DNA of 20,153 nucleotides. Origin: Stephanodiscus triporus. Taxonomy: Eukaryota > Bacillariophyta > Thalassiosirophyceae > Thalassiosirales > Thalassiosiraceae. The translations under genes and the position numbers were made by a program. The first letter of the stretch is position 1. Each line of letters opens with the position of its first letter. Location of the stretch: the NCBI GenBank assembly GCA_036939755.1, contig JALLAZ010000190.1:1-20153 (forward strand). Reading direction: 5' to 3'. This document shows positions 1-10,308 of this stretch, piece by piece. A model generated the notes under the pieces. The model was not told the origin of the DNA and ran no database searches. It saw nothing but the letters and a program-made list of their open reading frames with translations.

Positions 1-393
1 CATTGGGTGCATACTAGTACGCACCAACACAAAGGGACCATAGGGTCACCGCACACCGTTGGAATCGTCTTTTAAATAGGAAGACAACTATGGCATTCAA
101 ATGGCCTGCAAACGTAGGAATAAATGGCAAACTGAGAAAAGCGCTTGTACGTATCCAAGCGCTTTCTCACGATTCACACTGCCGCGTGCACTCAGTGCCG
201 CGTGTTATACGGTAGTACCTGCCTATTCCTCCTATCTTATGTAGACGGGCTAACTTAGCTAGCTTATGAGAAGCGGCAATCGCTGTCTTCCAAGGCTGAG
301 ATTTTGTTTAGGTAGTACGGTGTACACCCATCCTATCCGAACGCCGCAAAAAAAATAACAAGCATTCAGCATCAGCTGCGGCTTTCGCAAGAT
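1..393. other. Upstream intergenic region of the ankyrin/coiled-coil gene
   Basis: No gene was recognised here. The stretch probably holds the promoter and 5' leader of the gene starting at 394. It contains two copies of the 8-mer GGTAGTAC (211-218 and 311-318) that recurs in other promoter regions of the window. It also has a short inverted pair of AAGCGCTT-type sequences around 140-165 (gcgcttgtac ... ccaagcgctt). Confidence 0.5.
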
Positions 394-3024
394 ATGAGTG
401 AGCAGCAGGAAGAGATGATACGGCGTGGCCAAGATGCCATGAAGTCGTCTTATAACTTGGAAGTGTCCTGCGATCACAACCCAACGCAGCTATTCCTACT
501 GATGAATCAGCAACTATGGGACAATGCGCAATCGCGACTTTATCACGCACCCCTCGAGGCGCACACGTGGATCAGCTCTCGTTTTCCTGATAACAACGAA
601 TACAAGTGGCGCAATTTGCCACTACACTTAGCGTGCCTTCATGTACCAGAACCTGTGCCGTTGCAGTTCGTTGAGGCGTTGATCGGGGCGTATCCTGAGG
701 CAGCACGGTGTCGCAATCACGAGGGTAATATGCCAATTCATTTGGCATGCGAGTGTATGGGTTTTGGCCCGAAAACTCGGCTCGAGGATGAGGGAATCTT
801 GATTGCGCTAATCAGGGCTTTCCCCGACTGTCTGGGCATAAAGGATGGTAAGGGGAGGACACCGTTAGAAATAATGGATGAACGATACATGGGAAGAGGG
901 CTGGGTATAATCAAGTATATGAAAGCACATGCTAGGGGGGGGATGGCAGAAGATCAGCGCCAGGAGAGAGTAGAAGATAGAACAACCGTTGACGAATGCA
1001 TGGATCGCGAGCGAGGGAAGTTGAAAAGGAGAGCCAAGAATAATGCAGTGCCAAAAAGTAGTAGTGATCGGACCATGACACTCAAACGAGAGAAAGCTGA
1101 AACGACGATTCAATCGAGAAAGTCATCTATGAGAGCATTGAAAGATCAGATACCTCCAATTATTGTTGATCAATCGCTGCATTTCTTACGTGGCAATAAA
1201 TCACTGGAGTTGGAAAACGATCCTTCTGTCGTGGGACCTGCTGAAATCTCTCGTGACAGTCAAATGAATGTCGAAATGCAGCAGCAACGGAATTTAGTTG
1301 AGTCTCTATTGCAGCAGCAAAAAGAATTACTTGAGTCGCTCAGGAATTCATCCAACCCAATACCCTTTGTAAGCCCAATCAGCACCCATCCTCCGGCCAT
1401 GGTTAGTCCGCATTGCTCAAATAATACATCACTCCATCAGCTGGATGCAGAGTTGAGCTCAATGCGAGATGCTCACCAATCAATGTCGCTTTTGCTAAGC
1501 ACCAAAATTCAAAGCGAGAATGAGCTACAGAAACGTCTTCGCGAATTGGAGATTGAGTATGCACAACTAAAAAATGGATTTGTCGACCTTACAGCTCAGC
1601 ATTCAATTACAGTAGCGAAATTGGAAGCGAAAAGTAATGAGGTGACAGCTCTAAAAAGTAAGGAACAGAATGTATCGAATGAACTTGCATTGAAGTTGGG
1701 GTTAGAGGAGAAACAACGCAAAGACATTAATGTACTGAGAAACGAGTTCGAGAAGGAGAAGGAGGTTCAAATGAAGAGGTGCGCAGACTTAGAAGAGACC
1801 ATAGAACAGTCAAAGCGTGAGAACATCCGACTTTCAATGGAGAACAAAGAATACCGTGCTCAGCTAGACAAAAAGAATAAGCAGTTGCAAGAGACGAAGA
1901 CAAAAGAAGCAACACTGTTGGGCTTGTTGTCTAAAATGCATGACTCGCCGTCATCCTTCCCACACGAAAACGAAAAATTGTTGACGGAGAACAAAAAACT
2001 ACTCAATTTCATTCAAGAGACTAAAGCAAAAGAATCAAAGATGAAAGCATTGTTGCAAAAGTCTAAGGAAGCTCTTGTTTTGTCGCGAAAACAGAATCAA
2101 CAATTACAAATGCAATTAGACAAGCAGAAGATAGAGCTGCAAGAGTCCAAAGCAAATGAATCAAAGTTGCAAGAAGAGTTATTGGAAGTTAAGGAGCAGA
2201 GCTGTGAAGCGGGAGAACTGCTTGCAAAGAATATTGCACTGCGCGAGGTAGCGTTGAAAGCTATTGAAACTGTGGGGACGTTGCATCAAAAGATTCCGAA
2301 GTCACATTCGTCATCGTTTCATAGCTACAGTGATAGCTTGGAGGCTCTGTTGGAGAATGCTGAGGCGGTGTCAATAGATCGATTTGCCCATAGTCAAGTG
2401 AACTGCATGTTAGATGCAAAGCAATCACTTGCGCTGCTGCGACCCATTGTTTGTGATGCCATGAGCTTTCAACAAGACTCAATTGATCGCATTCAACAAT
2501 TATATCACTACTTCCACCACACAATGGAGCTTATCTCGCAGATCTCTTCCATTTCACATGAACATTTTCAATTCCAGCCAACACTTCAGATGCTTGAGGA
2601 AATATTAACATCTCACGTCCACATAATGGAAACACTCGATTCACTTTTAGAGTCGAAAGAGAGACACAAGTCAAAACTCATATCTTTGTTGAATCAAGAA
2701 CCTCGCGAGGAGAGAAACTGCATTTATGCCAACATTGAGCCACTTGGTCTAGGGGCAATCTCCCCAGAATGTGTTCACTCGACAAAGACAATCTCACTTG
2801 CACAGCACCTAGAGAAATTGGAAAGTCTCTCAAAAACAGTTGCCAAATTGCCGCGGTTGAAAAGGATTAACACTGACACAAACATGGAAGATGTGAAATT
2901 GCATTTGAACAAGGTTGATGAAATCACACATGTACTTGACAAGGCTCTGTTAATTTTGGTGAAAGACGCAAGACAATTGAAGGTAGCATACGACAATGAC
3001 AGAAAAGAACTAGACCATGACTGA
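394..3024 (+). CDS. Ankyrin-repeat protein with long coiled coil
   Basis: This is one uninterrupted exon of 876 codons. Residues about 72-160 form degenerate ankyrin repeats of the diatom type: NLPLHLAC, then ALIGAYPEAARCRNHEGNMP, a second IHLAC and finally KDGKGRTPLEI. A basic, charged linker follows (about 180-260). From about 285 to 610 there is a long Glu/Lys/Gln/Leu-rich coiled coil with heptad-like leucines (QQQKELLESL, LQKRLRELEIEYAQL, ENKKLL). The C-terminal 250 residues look helical but match no domain I know. There is no signal peptide or membrane segment, so it is probably a cytosolic or cytoskeletal scaffold. Ankyrin proteins of this style are very numerous in diatoms and mostly uncharacterised, so no specific function is assigned. 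The start at 394 gives the longest frame and lies just before the first acidic helix; an upstream intron cannot be excluded. Confidence 0.85.
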   Translation: MSEQQEEMIRRGQDAMKSSYNLEVSCDHNPTQLFLLMNQQLWDNAQSRLYHAPLEAHTWISSRFPDNNEYKWRNLPLHLACLHVPEPVPLQFVEALIGAYPEAARCRNHEGNMPIHLACECMGFGPKTRLEDEGILIALIRAFPDCLGIKDGKGRTPLEIMDERYMGRGLGIIKYMKAHARGGMAEDQRQERVEDRTTVDECMDRERGKLKRRAKNNAVPKSSSDRTMTLKREKAETTIQSRKSSMRALKDQIPPIIVDQSLHFLRGNKSLELENDPSVVGPAEISRDSQMNVEMQQQRNLVESLLQQQKELLESLRNSSNPIPFVSPISTHPPAMVSPHCSNNTSLHQLDAELSSMRDAHQSMSLLLSTKIQSENELQKRLRELEIEYAQLKNGFVDLTAQHSITVAKLEAKSNEVTALKSKEQNVSNELALKLGLEEKQRKDINVLRNEFEKEKEVQMKRCADLEETIEQSKRENIRLSMENKEYRAQLDKKNKQLQETKTKEATLLGLLSKMHDSPSSFPHENEKLLTENKKLLNFIQETKAKESKMKALLQKSKEALVLSRKQNQQLQMQLDKQKIELQESKANESKLQEELLEVKEQSCEAGELLAKNIALREVALKAIETVGTLHQKIPKSHSSSFHSYSDSLEALLENAEAVSIDRFAHSQVNCMLDAKQSLALLRPIVCDAMSFQQDSIDRIQQLYHYFHHTMELISQISSISHEHFQFQPTLQMLEEILTSHVHIMETLDSLLESKERHKSKLISLLNQEPREERNCIYANIEPLGLGAISPECVHSTKTISLAQHLEKLESLSKTVAKLPRLKRINTDTNMEDVKLHLNKVDEITHVLDKALLILVKDARQLKVAYDNDRKELDHD

Positions 3025-4670
3025 AATACATGTTCCCCTCAATTTCTGATATTGGTACTTCTGTCACATCTGCTAAACTTTTATTAAACAATAATTTGAT
3101 TTATATAGTTCAAGCAAGTAATCAGGAAAGCAAAAAGATTAAATAGAAGATATTAATATTACACCGAACTGTGAGAAATAATCAAGACATGCCTAAGTAG
3201 GCATAAATTTACTTGTTCAACAGTAAACAATGGTTTTCTAATCATTTAAGACCAGGGAGTGGTGGGGAATGGCAGACTCGGACTCTCACAAGCAAATCCC
3301 TGTTTGGGGGGGCAGGAAATTGCTACTCTGTCTTGCAAGGAAGACCTATTTCAGTAGAAAAGAAATCTGGGTGAAAACAGGGACATATTTAGAAATCTAA
3401 TATTAAATTTGCTGTGAAGCAGAACCATTCCTCAACCAACAAGATCCATAAGATATGTGAATCTGCTGCCTCAACTTAAGTTTCTACATCTTGAGAGCTG
3501 ACACACTCAAAACCAAGAAGCCTTATCTTTGAATCAGCATAGAACAACCTATGCTTAGTACAGATCCCCTGGGAGTGGTAGTAGTGGCAGATGGTCTATC
3601 TGTCTATCCCTGAATTTCATTCAATATCAACAGAGGTAGACAAGTAGGAGAGACAATAGCATCCCACAAATCAATTTCATGCTCAAGACCATCTTAATCT
3701 TATTGTGACATAATTGAGGTCATTATAATTATTAATGCAGCTCGTTATTGTCACTGTCACTGTCACTTCCATGAGCTAATTAGATGGTATGTTTTGTGTG
3801 CTTTGATTGCAAGCTTTGGATAAGCAGCTCAGACCTGGCGCTTGTTTCACTTGCATTAAAAAGCCCCTAATAATGTTAAGCTTAAGCTGTTACTGTTAAT
3901 ATTTTTTCTCATGCTCATGTGTCATAAGACTTTTAAAGATAATCTACATACTTGTTATTTGAAAAAAATATGATTCAGTGTCACAGGTAGCATACAGATA
4001 GATGTTGTGTGATTGAACATCAAGCGGGGGGAACTGAGAATGAACTGCTACCCATCTACTCTTCCCTCTTCCCCCAACAGTAGCAGTAGCCAGACGAGCC
4101 AACATAGTTATAGTACTAATAGTACCCATTGCAATGGAAGGGTATATTTTAGAGTTTAACATTTCTACCAGAATTCGTTAGCTGGTATTGATGTTGTGAC
4201 AATTCTTTACATAGAAGTTTGACACTTTGCTGATGAGCAGTGCATGTGCAATGTGTCTGTCACAGCCGCACGCAGAGTTACAAGTTGTTACAGTACTAAC
4301 GTATCGTACTATTGGCTTTTGGTATTTCCACGAAGAAATGCGAGATTTGCGGTAAAATCGGATAGAGAGTACGATACTACCTAGACGAGAGCTCGCGTCG
4401 TACATAGGATCATGTAAAGGAGGTACGATACGTAGTACGTAGGTTGATTGGAACCGCAACAACAACTCTTCTCTCAGGTCACGCCACAATATCGTACGCG
4501 AGGGCGCCGCCCCTGCCTCCCTACCCTCATGCCCCCCCAAGCGAAGGAAAACAACGGAACCATTCCTTGAACAAGAACAAACATTCTACACAGCAGCGTT
4601 CAAACTAAAGGAGCAAACTTCGACTCTTCGGAAGCTATTAGCAGTCAGAACGACAAATAACATTTAGAAA
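3025..4670. other. Long AT-rich intergenic region with the Derlin promoter at its right end
   Basis: No credible gene was found on either strand. From 3025 to about 4000 the sequence is AT-rich. It contains a (GTCACT)3 microsatellite at 3750-3767 and two loosely similar GGGAGTGGT...GGCAGA segments near 3255 and 3571, possibly remnants of a decayed repeat. From about 4290 to 4500 it becomes richer in GTAC-containing motifs, which are annotated separately as putative promoter elements. Confidence 0.5.
4301..4431 (+). promoter_or_regulatory. Repeated GTACGATAC element upstream of Derlin
   Basis: The 9-mer GTACGATAC occurs at 4369-4377 and 4423-4431, and in inverted orientation at 4301-4309. A partial ATCGTAC lies at about 4491-4497. 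All are 170-370 bp upstream of the Derlin ATG. Repetition of a 9-mer over 130 bp is unlikely by chance and suggests a transcription-factor site. That it is a factor site, and any link to ER stress, are inferences from position only. Confidence 0.3.
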
Positions 4671-5656
4671 ATGGATTTCGGAGGTGCGGCGATGGGAGGT
4701 GCTGGGGATGCAGGATTTGATTTTATGTCTTGGTACGTTTTGGCCCGTTCACGCGGTGTGATTTTTTTCTAGCTCGCTTCGCCTTGGAAAGAAAGTGTTG
4801 ATCGTCGAATTGTGCATGCGATTTGGAGGCGTTGGTCAGAGCTAGCTATAGGAGCAACAAGTACAAAATATCTGAATACCACTTACCGAACCCCTCTTTT
4901 TTCTGGTCGCCTTCTTCGTCCTCCAGGTACCTCGAGATACCCGTCATAAGTCGCCTTTATTTTACTGGTGCCTTCCTAACAACAGCTGGATGCGCATTAG
5001 ATATTATCAGTCCATTTTCCCTGTATTTCAACTTCGATTTAATCTTCCATCAAGTAAGTTCTTTGGTCGTTGTCCTTCTTTTTTTTAGTTTTTTAGGCAT
5101 GAACTCACCAAGCTCCCGATCATTGCAGGGGCAGATATGGCGACTTATAACGACGTATTTATTCTTCGGGATGTTTTCCATAGACTTTCTATTTCACATG
5201 TATTTCCTCGTTCGATATTGCCGCTCCCTTGAGGAGGGTGACTTTCGCGGCAGGACGGCGCACTTTGTGATGATGATCATTTTCGGTGTTACTTTCATGA
5301 CGCTAGTTGCGCCCTTCGTCAGCGTCCACTTCCTCGGAAGCTCTCTCTCGTTTATGATGGTTTATGTCTGGGGGCGGCGTAACGAGGATATGCGGATGTC
5401 GTTTCTGGGCGTCTTCACGTTTAACGCCCCATATCTTCCATGGGTAATGCTAGCATTCTCCATGTTGTTGGGGCACAATGTGACAATTGACGTCATCGGC
5501 ATCTTGGTGGGCCACACTTATTATTTCTTGGAATACGTGTACCCCGCGGTAGCAGAGATTCGGGGATGGAAGTGTAAGAAAATTTTGGAGCCGCCGAGGA
5601 TACTTCATTGGCTTTGTGGAACGTATCAAGAACCTATTCATTTGCACCAAGATTAA
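4671..5656 (+). CDS. Derlin (Der1-like) ERAD membrane protein
   Basis: Derlins are inactive rhomboid-fold proteins of the ER membrane that help move misfolded proteins to the cytosol for degradation. The gene has three exons: 4671-4732, 4927-5053 and 5129-5656. The introns are 4733-4926 (GTACGT...CTCCAG) and 5054-5128 (GTAAGT...TTGCAG). Splicing gives a 238-residue protein, close to the usual 240-260. Hallmarks are the early WYLEIPVISRLYFTGAF segment, a first membrane helix up to IFHQ, the conserved WR in GQIWRLITTYLFFG, the YCRSLEEGDFRGR loop and a late GILVGHTYYFLEYVYP helix. The small first exon starts at 4671 with a Gly/Ala-rich leader and rebuilds the Trp-Tyr pair at the splice junction, which supports this start. 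The C-terminus (PPRILHWLCG) is shorter than in animal Derlin-1, and no p97-binding tail is obvious. It is convergent with the ER gene PIG-U. Confidence 0.93.
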
Positions 5657-6035
5657 TTTTCCCTTGAAAATTTTGCTTGGAGGATACTGACCAAGTTGCG
5701 TTCACACAATAGGTTCTAAGACATGTAAATTTATTGAAAATTATTGGATATCAAAGCTAGATTCCAAAATTGACGCTCAATTATTGTCCTGTCGTCGATG
5801 CTGGAGATGTGGTTGCGGCGGCATGAGTATACGAGTCTGATGGAAAGGATCGGCAACACTTTTTTTACATCGTCGCTACTTTTCTTCGGAGTAAGCAAAT
5901 TAGAATGAAGCCGAGGTGCGAAGAAGGCTTGAAGATTTTCTGGCCATACGAAACATACATCAGTCCTGGATCAAAGAAGTTCTTCCATGGAGGGCAAAGC
6001 CTTTGGTCTATTGATGATTAGCTTGTGTAATGATG
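5657..6035. other. Intergenic region between convergent Derlin and PIG-U genes
   Basis: This interval must contain the 3' ends of both flanking transcripts. No gene, repeat or RNA was recognised. Short frames here lie opposite or next to the last PIG-U exon and have no protein-like character. Confidence 0.45.
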
Positions 6036-8097
6036 TCATAAAAATACTAAAGATGGCTCTGGCATGCCACTTGCATTATCATTCCGATCAAAAGTATTTT
6101 CGGCAGCTTTCGGCCGAGATGCTAGTGTCGCAATACTACCTTCCCCAACAATATCTCCTTCCTTTTTCGTCCCTTCCTTCTCTCTCGCTAGCTTTTTTAC
6201 CGTGCCCTTCTCAACCATCCTCCGCACCTTGTCCCTCTTCACAGTTGCGCTTACGAATTCCATGGTAATGATCACCACAAACATTCCATATACAAGACAT
6301 TGGAAGAAAATGTAGTTGGGATTTCCATTTCCAGTCACAAGCCACATCCTTTGAAACGTAATGAAGAGTATTATCGGTACTGGAAGTGCGCAGAAGGAAA
6401 TGAGGGATGGATTCCTCATACGGACGATGGTGCGTGGATTCAGAAGGGCCAATTGAAGGCCGAGAGTAAGCGTGTGCACGGTCGTAGTTGGCCGGAATAT
6501 TGCCCAGAGAAGTTGGAACGTGGCAGCCTTTAGTTTGAAGTAAAGTGATACATAAAATAATGTAGAGTATCACATCGTCGTCTTTTACAGGGAAACAAAA
6601 ATGGGAAACGAAGAAATCACGAGCTACATACCAACACGGATGGATACCGATAAAGGCGGATCATCAACGGAATTGCGAACATGGCCGGTATACCACTGAT
6701 AAACACTGTGAAATATGGGCGGAATCGATCGAACATTTGGACGAACATGTACCTGCAATGGAAAAAAATATTGAGCCGCAGAATAATAATTCACAAGAGA
6801 AGAATGAATGTAAAAGCTTTCCCATTACGCACCAATGCAGACCCATGCTTGGACCTGGAACCGATCCACTAAAATCTTGTTGAACAAATGCTATATTCGG
6901 AAGGACTGTGCGAGCCAATACTTGTCTGTAAGCAGTACTACCTCCTCCCACCAATAAGGAAGCGAAATAATGCAGTCCCGATAGATAAACGATAAATAGT
7001 GCAAGCACTTGTTTCCAGTCGCGATGCTGCGCCCTTTCAAACGTTGTACCCTTAGCCTTGCCACACGAAAAAAGTCCTCTCCAAAGCAGAATAGGCAGCA
7101 GGAATGCAGCATACCCAACATCAGCATATGTAGCCATGCACAGAGCAACTGCCACCATAGTCGCTGATGGAATTTTGATTGGAAATCCTTCCTTTGATAT
7201 TTTAGTAGGCGGAATTGTCGCATAGTAGAAGGAAACTAGCATACACGAATCCCATATACTTCGCAAAGATCCACTGGCGTTGGCGAGCATGGATATTGGA
7301 TTGCTTATGTATAATAGAGATGCGACGATTGGCAGCTGGTTTAACGAGAGCAGCGGCTCTCTGTCCATCGATGTCGAAGGTGTACAAAAACTGGTTTTTG
7401 AGGAGCCATCGTCTTTTCTATCACACTCTGGCTTTTTTTTGTCATCAGAAGTCGTACCAATTGCTGAAGTTTTAACCAAATATTCTTTAGGAGGTAATAT
7501 TTTGGAAGGCAAGTCGACAATCCACCCCCTTTCTGGCCGCAATATCCCCGGAATCACGAGATCGTCGTTCAATTTTCCCTCCCCTACTGTGTTTTTGTCA
7601 CTAAGAATTGTAACCCGTTCCATCTCTGCTTCGTTTTCCATTCCCTCTATTTCAATAATGCGCTTTCCCAGATGATATATACAATATGCACCGATGGAAT
7701 CCGCCAGAAGCAGTATAAGTGTTTGGATTGCTCTCAGAAACTTTGAGTGGGGACAAACTAATGTTTCTCCCAAAAGGGCAACCACTAACGGAGAAGCAAT
7801 GATTCGCGTTCCAGGTGTGTACATAGCTTCATACCCCGCGTCGCTACCACCACCACGAATCCAGGATTCCGTCCACATGGAAGGACTGTTTTCTAACCAA
7901 AAACAAGCCTCTTCCAAATGATCCCATGTGTGGACAGGATCTAATATTGCTGCGCTGATTGCGGGGAGAATCCCTGGGCCCAACGTCCCCCCAGAGAGCA
8001 TGCCATTGCTGCCGTTTGTGGTATTGGGTATTGCCACTAAAGATATGAGCAGCCGGAGGACGGTAGCAGCAGCTAGATGACACAATATGGGCTTCAT
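6036..8097 (-). CDS. PIGU: GPI transamidase subunit PIG-U (Gab1/CDC91 family)
   Basis: PIG-U is a polytopic subunit of the ER complex that attaches proteins to GPI anchors. The exons, read on the minus strand, are 8097-6833, 6752-6632 and 6527-6036. The introns are 6832-6753 (GTGCGT...TTGCAG) and 6631-6528 (GTATGT...CTAAAG). The spliced protein is about 625 residues. Matches to the family include a hydrophobic N-terminus, the TWDHLEEACFWL segment, YTPGTRIIASPLVVALL, LPIVASLLYISNPISMLA and the junction GPSMGLHWYMFVQMFDRFR, which corresponds to the typical GLYWYFF.EMFEHFR. After the second junction come LWAIFRP and several more helices. Animal PIG-U is near 435 residues. Part of the excess is a polar insert at about 147-250, after the second membrane helix. 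The C-terminal tail is lysine-rich. The gene diverges from the permease across 450 bp. Confidence 0.87.
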
Positions 8098-8547
8098 CTG
8101 TGCTTGTTACAATGCATCCACCACCACCCCCAAGGCGCCGTTCTTCGTGGCTCCTGTGTGCTGCAGCCTGTGTGGTGGGCGGGCGCGTGCCACGAGCTAA
8201 ACGAGGAGAGTTAAAGTACGTAGGTAGTACTAGAGATATTGTATTTTGGCGGGGAAATAATTACACGAGAGACTCCCAATAACGACCCTTGTGAACTTTT
8301 TTCACAAGATGCCGGAAGAAAAGGAGCAAAAAAATTCAAAGAGAGGGAAGAAGCCGTGGAAAAAGGTGCCAACGGGTGAAGAAGAGAACGAACGAGGCGT
8401 CTCACCAAAAGAACAACCCAGAGAATTACCGACGTCGTCTTCCTCCCAAGACTGGCAGCAGACCTCCGCAACAGCCAATAAATCCATAAGCATGCCAATA
8501 GTATCTCTTGGAGAGAGGTCATTAAAGAGGAGTAGTAACAAGACGAA
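8098..8547. promoter_or_regulatory. Divergent promoter region between PIG-U and the permease
   Basis: This 450-bp interval separates the start codons of two divergent genes and must contain both promoters. It holds one GGTAGTAC 8-mer (8223-8230). On the plus strand it also contains a small open frame that ends at the permease start codon. Confidence 0.5.
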
Positions 8548-8551
8548 ATGA
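8309..8551 (+). CDS. Possible small upstream frame in the permease leader
   Basis: This frame of 80 codons starts at ATG 8309 and ends with a TGA at 8549-8551. Its last bases overlap the permease ATG (8548-8550) as ATGA. The predicted peptide is very polar (MPEEKEQKNSKRGKKPWKK..., then Ser/Glu/Gln-rich) and resembles no family I recognise. It could be a regulatory upstream frame, a small basic protein or a chance frame in the 5' leader. Nothing besides its length and the exact stop/start overlap supports it. Confidence 0.15.
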   Translation: MPEEKEQKNSKRGKKPWKKVPTGEEENERGVSPKEQPRELPTSSSSQDWQQTSATANKSISMPIVSLGERSLKRSSNKTK

Positions 8552-10168
8552 AAACAGCCATTCCCACCCATATGGTCGCCGCCCTGTTCCTATCGTCCGC
8601 GTCGAACGCGTTTCGAAATGGAAGGATACCGCCATTGTCGCGGACGGCTCTGGAGTACAAATCATCCAGCTCGTTGGAGGGCGACGAGCGCAGAAGGATC
8701 GCTCGTCAGATCGAACAAATGTCTTCGTCGCCGATTTCGTATAATGACAACGTTGGCAGATCGCAGAGAACGTCCCTATCGGTGGCCACGCTCGAAGGGT
8801 CGGAGATTTTCCCAAATAGAGCTGACCGTGCCTCGTTAATACCAAACATAAATATTCCCGCCGTGACAAGAGGCAATCTGGATGACGTTACCAAAGTGTT
8901 ATCGGCATCTTGTTTGGTAATTGGAAATACCGTAGGATCTAGCATGTTCGTCCTTCCAGAGGCCGTGGGCGGAGTTGGACTGGCGTGGGGTTCGGTGATT
9001 TTTTTCGGTGAGTTTCCCCTGATCGACGCAGAATATCGTGTATTCATTTTCGCGTCGACTTCGACTCTAACGCTAGTTGATTTTCGACACCTAAGGCTTG
9101 TACATTTACAACCTCATTTCCGGACTTCTTCTGGCAGATGTAGCCATCAGCCTTCACGAGTCATCCGAATGCGAAGTGCCCAGTAGCTTCTAGGATTTCG
9201 TGGATACGGCATTACGATCGGATGCCGTGGGCACCTTCACGGCCGGAGCCAGTCTCCTAAGCAACAGCTGCTTCCTCGCGTATGGAGCTATTGCCGCTGG
9301 ACCCCTGTTAGTTGATACCTTCCCAGGATTAGGTTTGGATCCCATCGTTGGCACCTGCGCCTTTGCGGCAATGATTTCTCTGTTCGCGGCGACTCAAACT
9401 AACACTGGTCTCGAGAAGATCGCAAACGCCGTTGTAATGGTCGTATTTTCGAGTTTTGGCGTCCTTCTGGTGCCAAGCATTGCAAATGTTTCGAATCCTT
9501 TGGAGACATTTTACACCCCAGGGACAAATCCCGAGGGATTCGTATCATCGGTAGCATCGGCCGTACCCTTACTACTGTCCTCCCTCATGTACCAGAATAT
9601 AGTACCAAGCATCACCAAGCTCCTGGATTTTGATAGAACGAAGACCTTCATTGCCATCGCGATCGGTTCTTTCATCCCCATGGGAATGTACATCGCATGG
9701 TGTTACGCCGCCCTCGGAGGCGGTCTTGACAGCTCCACCGCAAGCAGTGCCGGAGCTGCCGCCTTCGCGGCATTCTCAGCGTCGGCACTTTTTGTATCGT
9801 GCTTAACGGCTGTCATGTCACTAGCCAAAGATTATGAAAGCATCTTCTCCAGCACGGTGGAGAACGATTATGACTTTCCGCTTTTGCAGTTCTCGATCCC
9901 CGCTGTGGCTGCCTCGGTGATCCCTCCGGTCGCCGTGGCACTTTCTTTCTCAAGGGGTGGAGATGTAACGGCTGCCCTTCATTTTAATGGAGCAATCATC
10001 GTACCATTTCTATATGGCTTGCTGCCAATCGTATTACACAGAGGTGTAAGACAGGTGCAGGGTCAAGATTCCGCTATCCCATCAATAAGCAGCGTGCCAC
10101 AAGTATTGCTGGGTGCGGGAACATTATGTGCTCTTGGACAAGAGATCCTTCCAAACTTAATGGGATGA
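8548..10168 (+). CDS. Aromatic amino-acid (Trp/Tyr) permease family transporter, probably plastid-targeted, with in-frame TAG
   Basis: The exons are 8548-9007 and 9096-10168, with intron 9008-9095 (GTGAGT...CTAAG). The frame has 510 sense or stop positions. The first about 20 residues form a signal peptide ending SSASNA-F, which resembles the ASAF motif at the cleavage site of diatom plastid presequences. A Ser/Arg-rich transit-like stretch follows. The permease core begins at about residue 115 with LSASCLVIGNTVGSSMFVLPEAVGG, the glycine-rich first helix typical of the TyrP/Mtr family. It continues through some ten more hydrophobic helices to the end. The likely role is proton-coupled tryptophan or tyrosine transport; family membership is clear but the substrate is inferred. 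Codon 186 (9191-9193) is TAG, in the loop after helix 2 between PSSF and DFVDTAL, yet the frame and family character continue for over 320 codons. It may be a recent nonsense allele, a base error or a retained 54-nt intron. Confidence 0.8.
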
Positions 10169-10308
10169 CGTTGGCATGTACTTAATGTAGATGAAATTTT
10201 GTTAACAATAGAAAGCCATGTATTATTACGCATTTCATTAATGAGTATCACGCTCTAACGGCACAAGTAGTCAACATGGCGGCTGGACGTCTGGTAACCG
10301 AGCGTCAT
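10169..10308. other. Short intergenic region between convergent permease and CCDC148 genes
   Basis: These 140 bp separate two convergent stop codons and must hold both 3' ends. Nothing else was recognised. Confidence 0.4.

Noticed and set aside
5987..6573. Several short frames on both strands around the end of PIG-U
   Set aside because: They are shadows of the last PIG-U exon and its intron, with no independent support.
6528..6631. In-frame TGA in PIG-U that could be read through or encode selenocysteine, followed by FLRFPFCFPVKDDDVILY
   Set aside because: That reading keeps a tempting length, but the GTATGT donor and CTAAAG acceptor remove the segment. The downstream frame (LWAIFRP and later helices) then matches PIG-U much better, so the TGA is intronic.
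8211..8660. Minus-strand frame of 149 codons and a minus-strand frame at 8302-8571 overlapping the permease start
   Set aside because: Neither has a recognisable domain, and both overlap the first exon of a convincing gene on the other strand.
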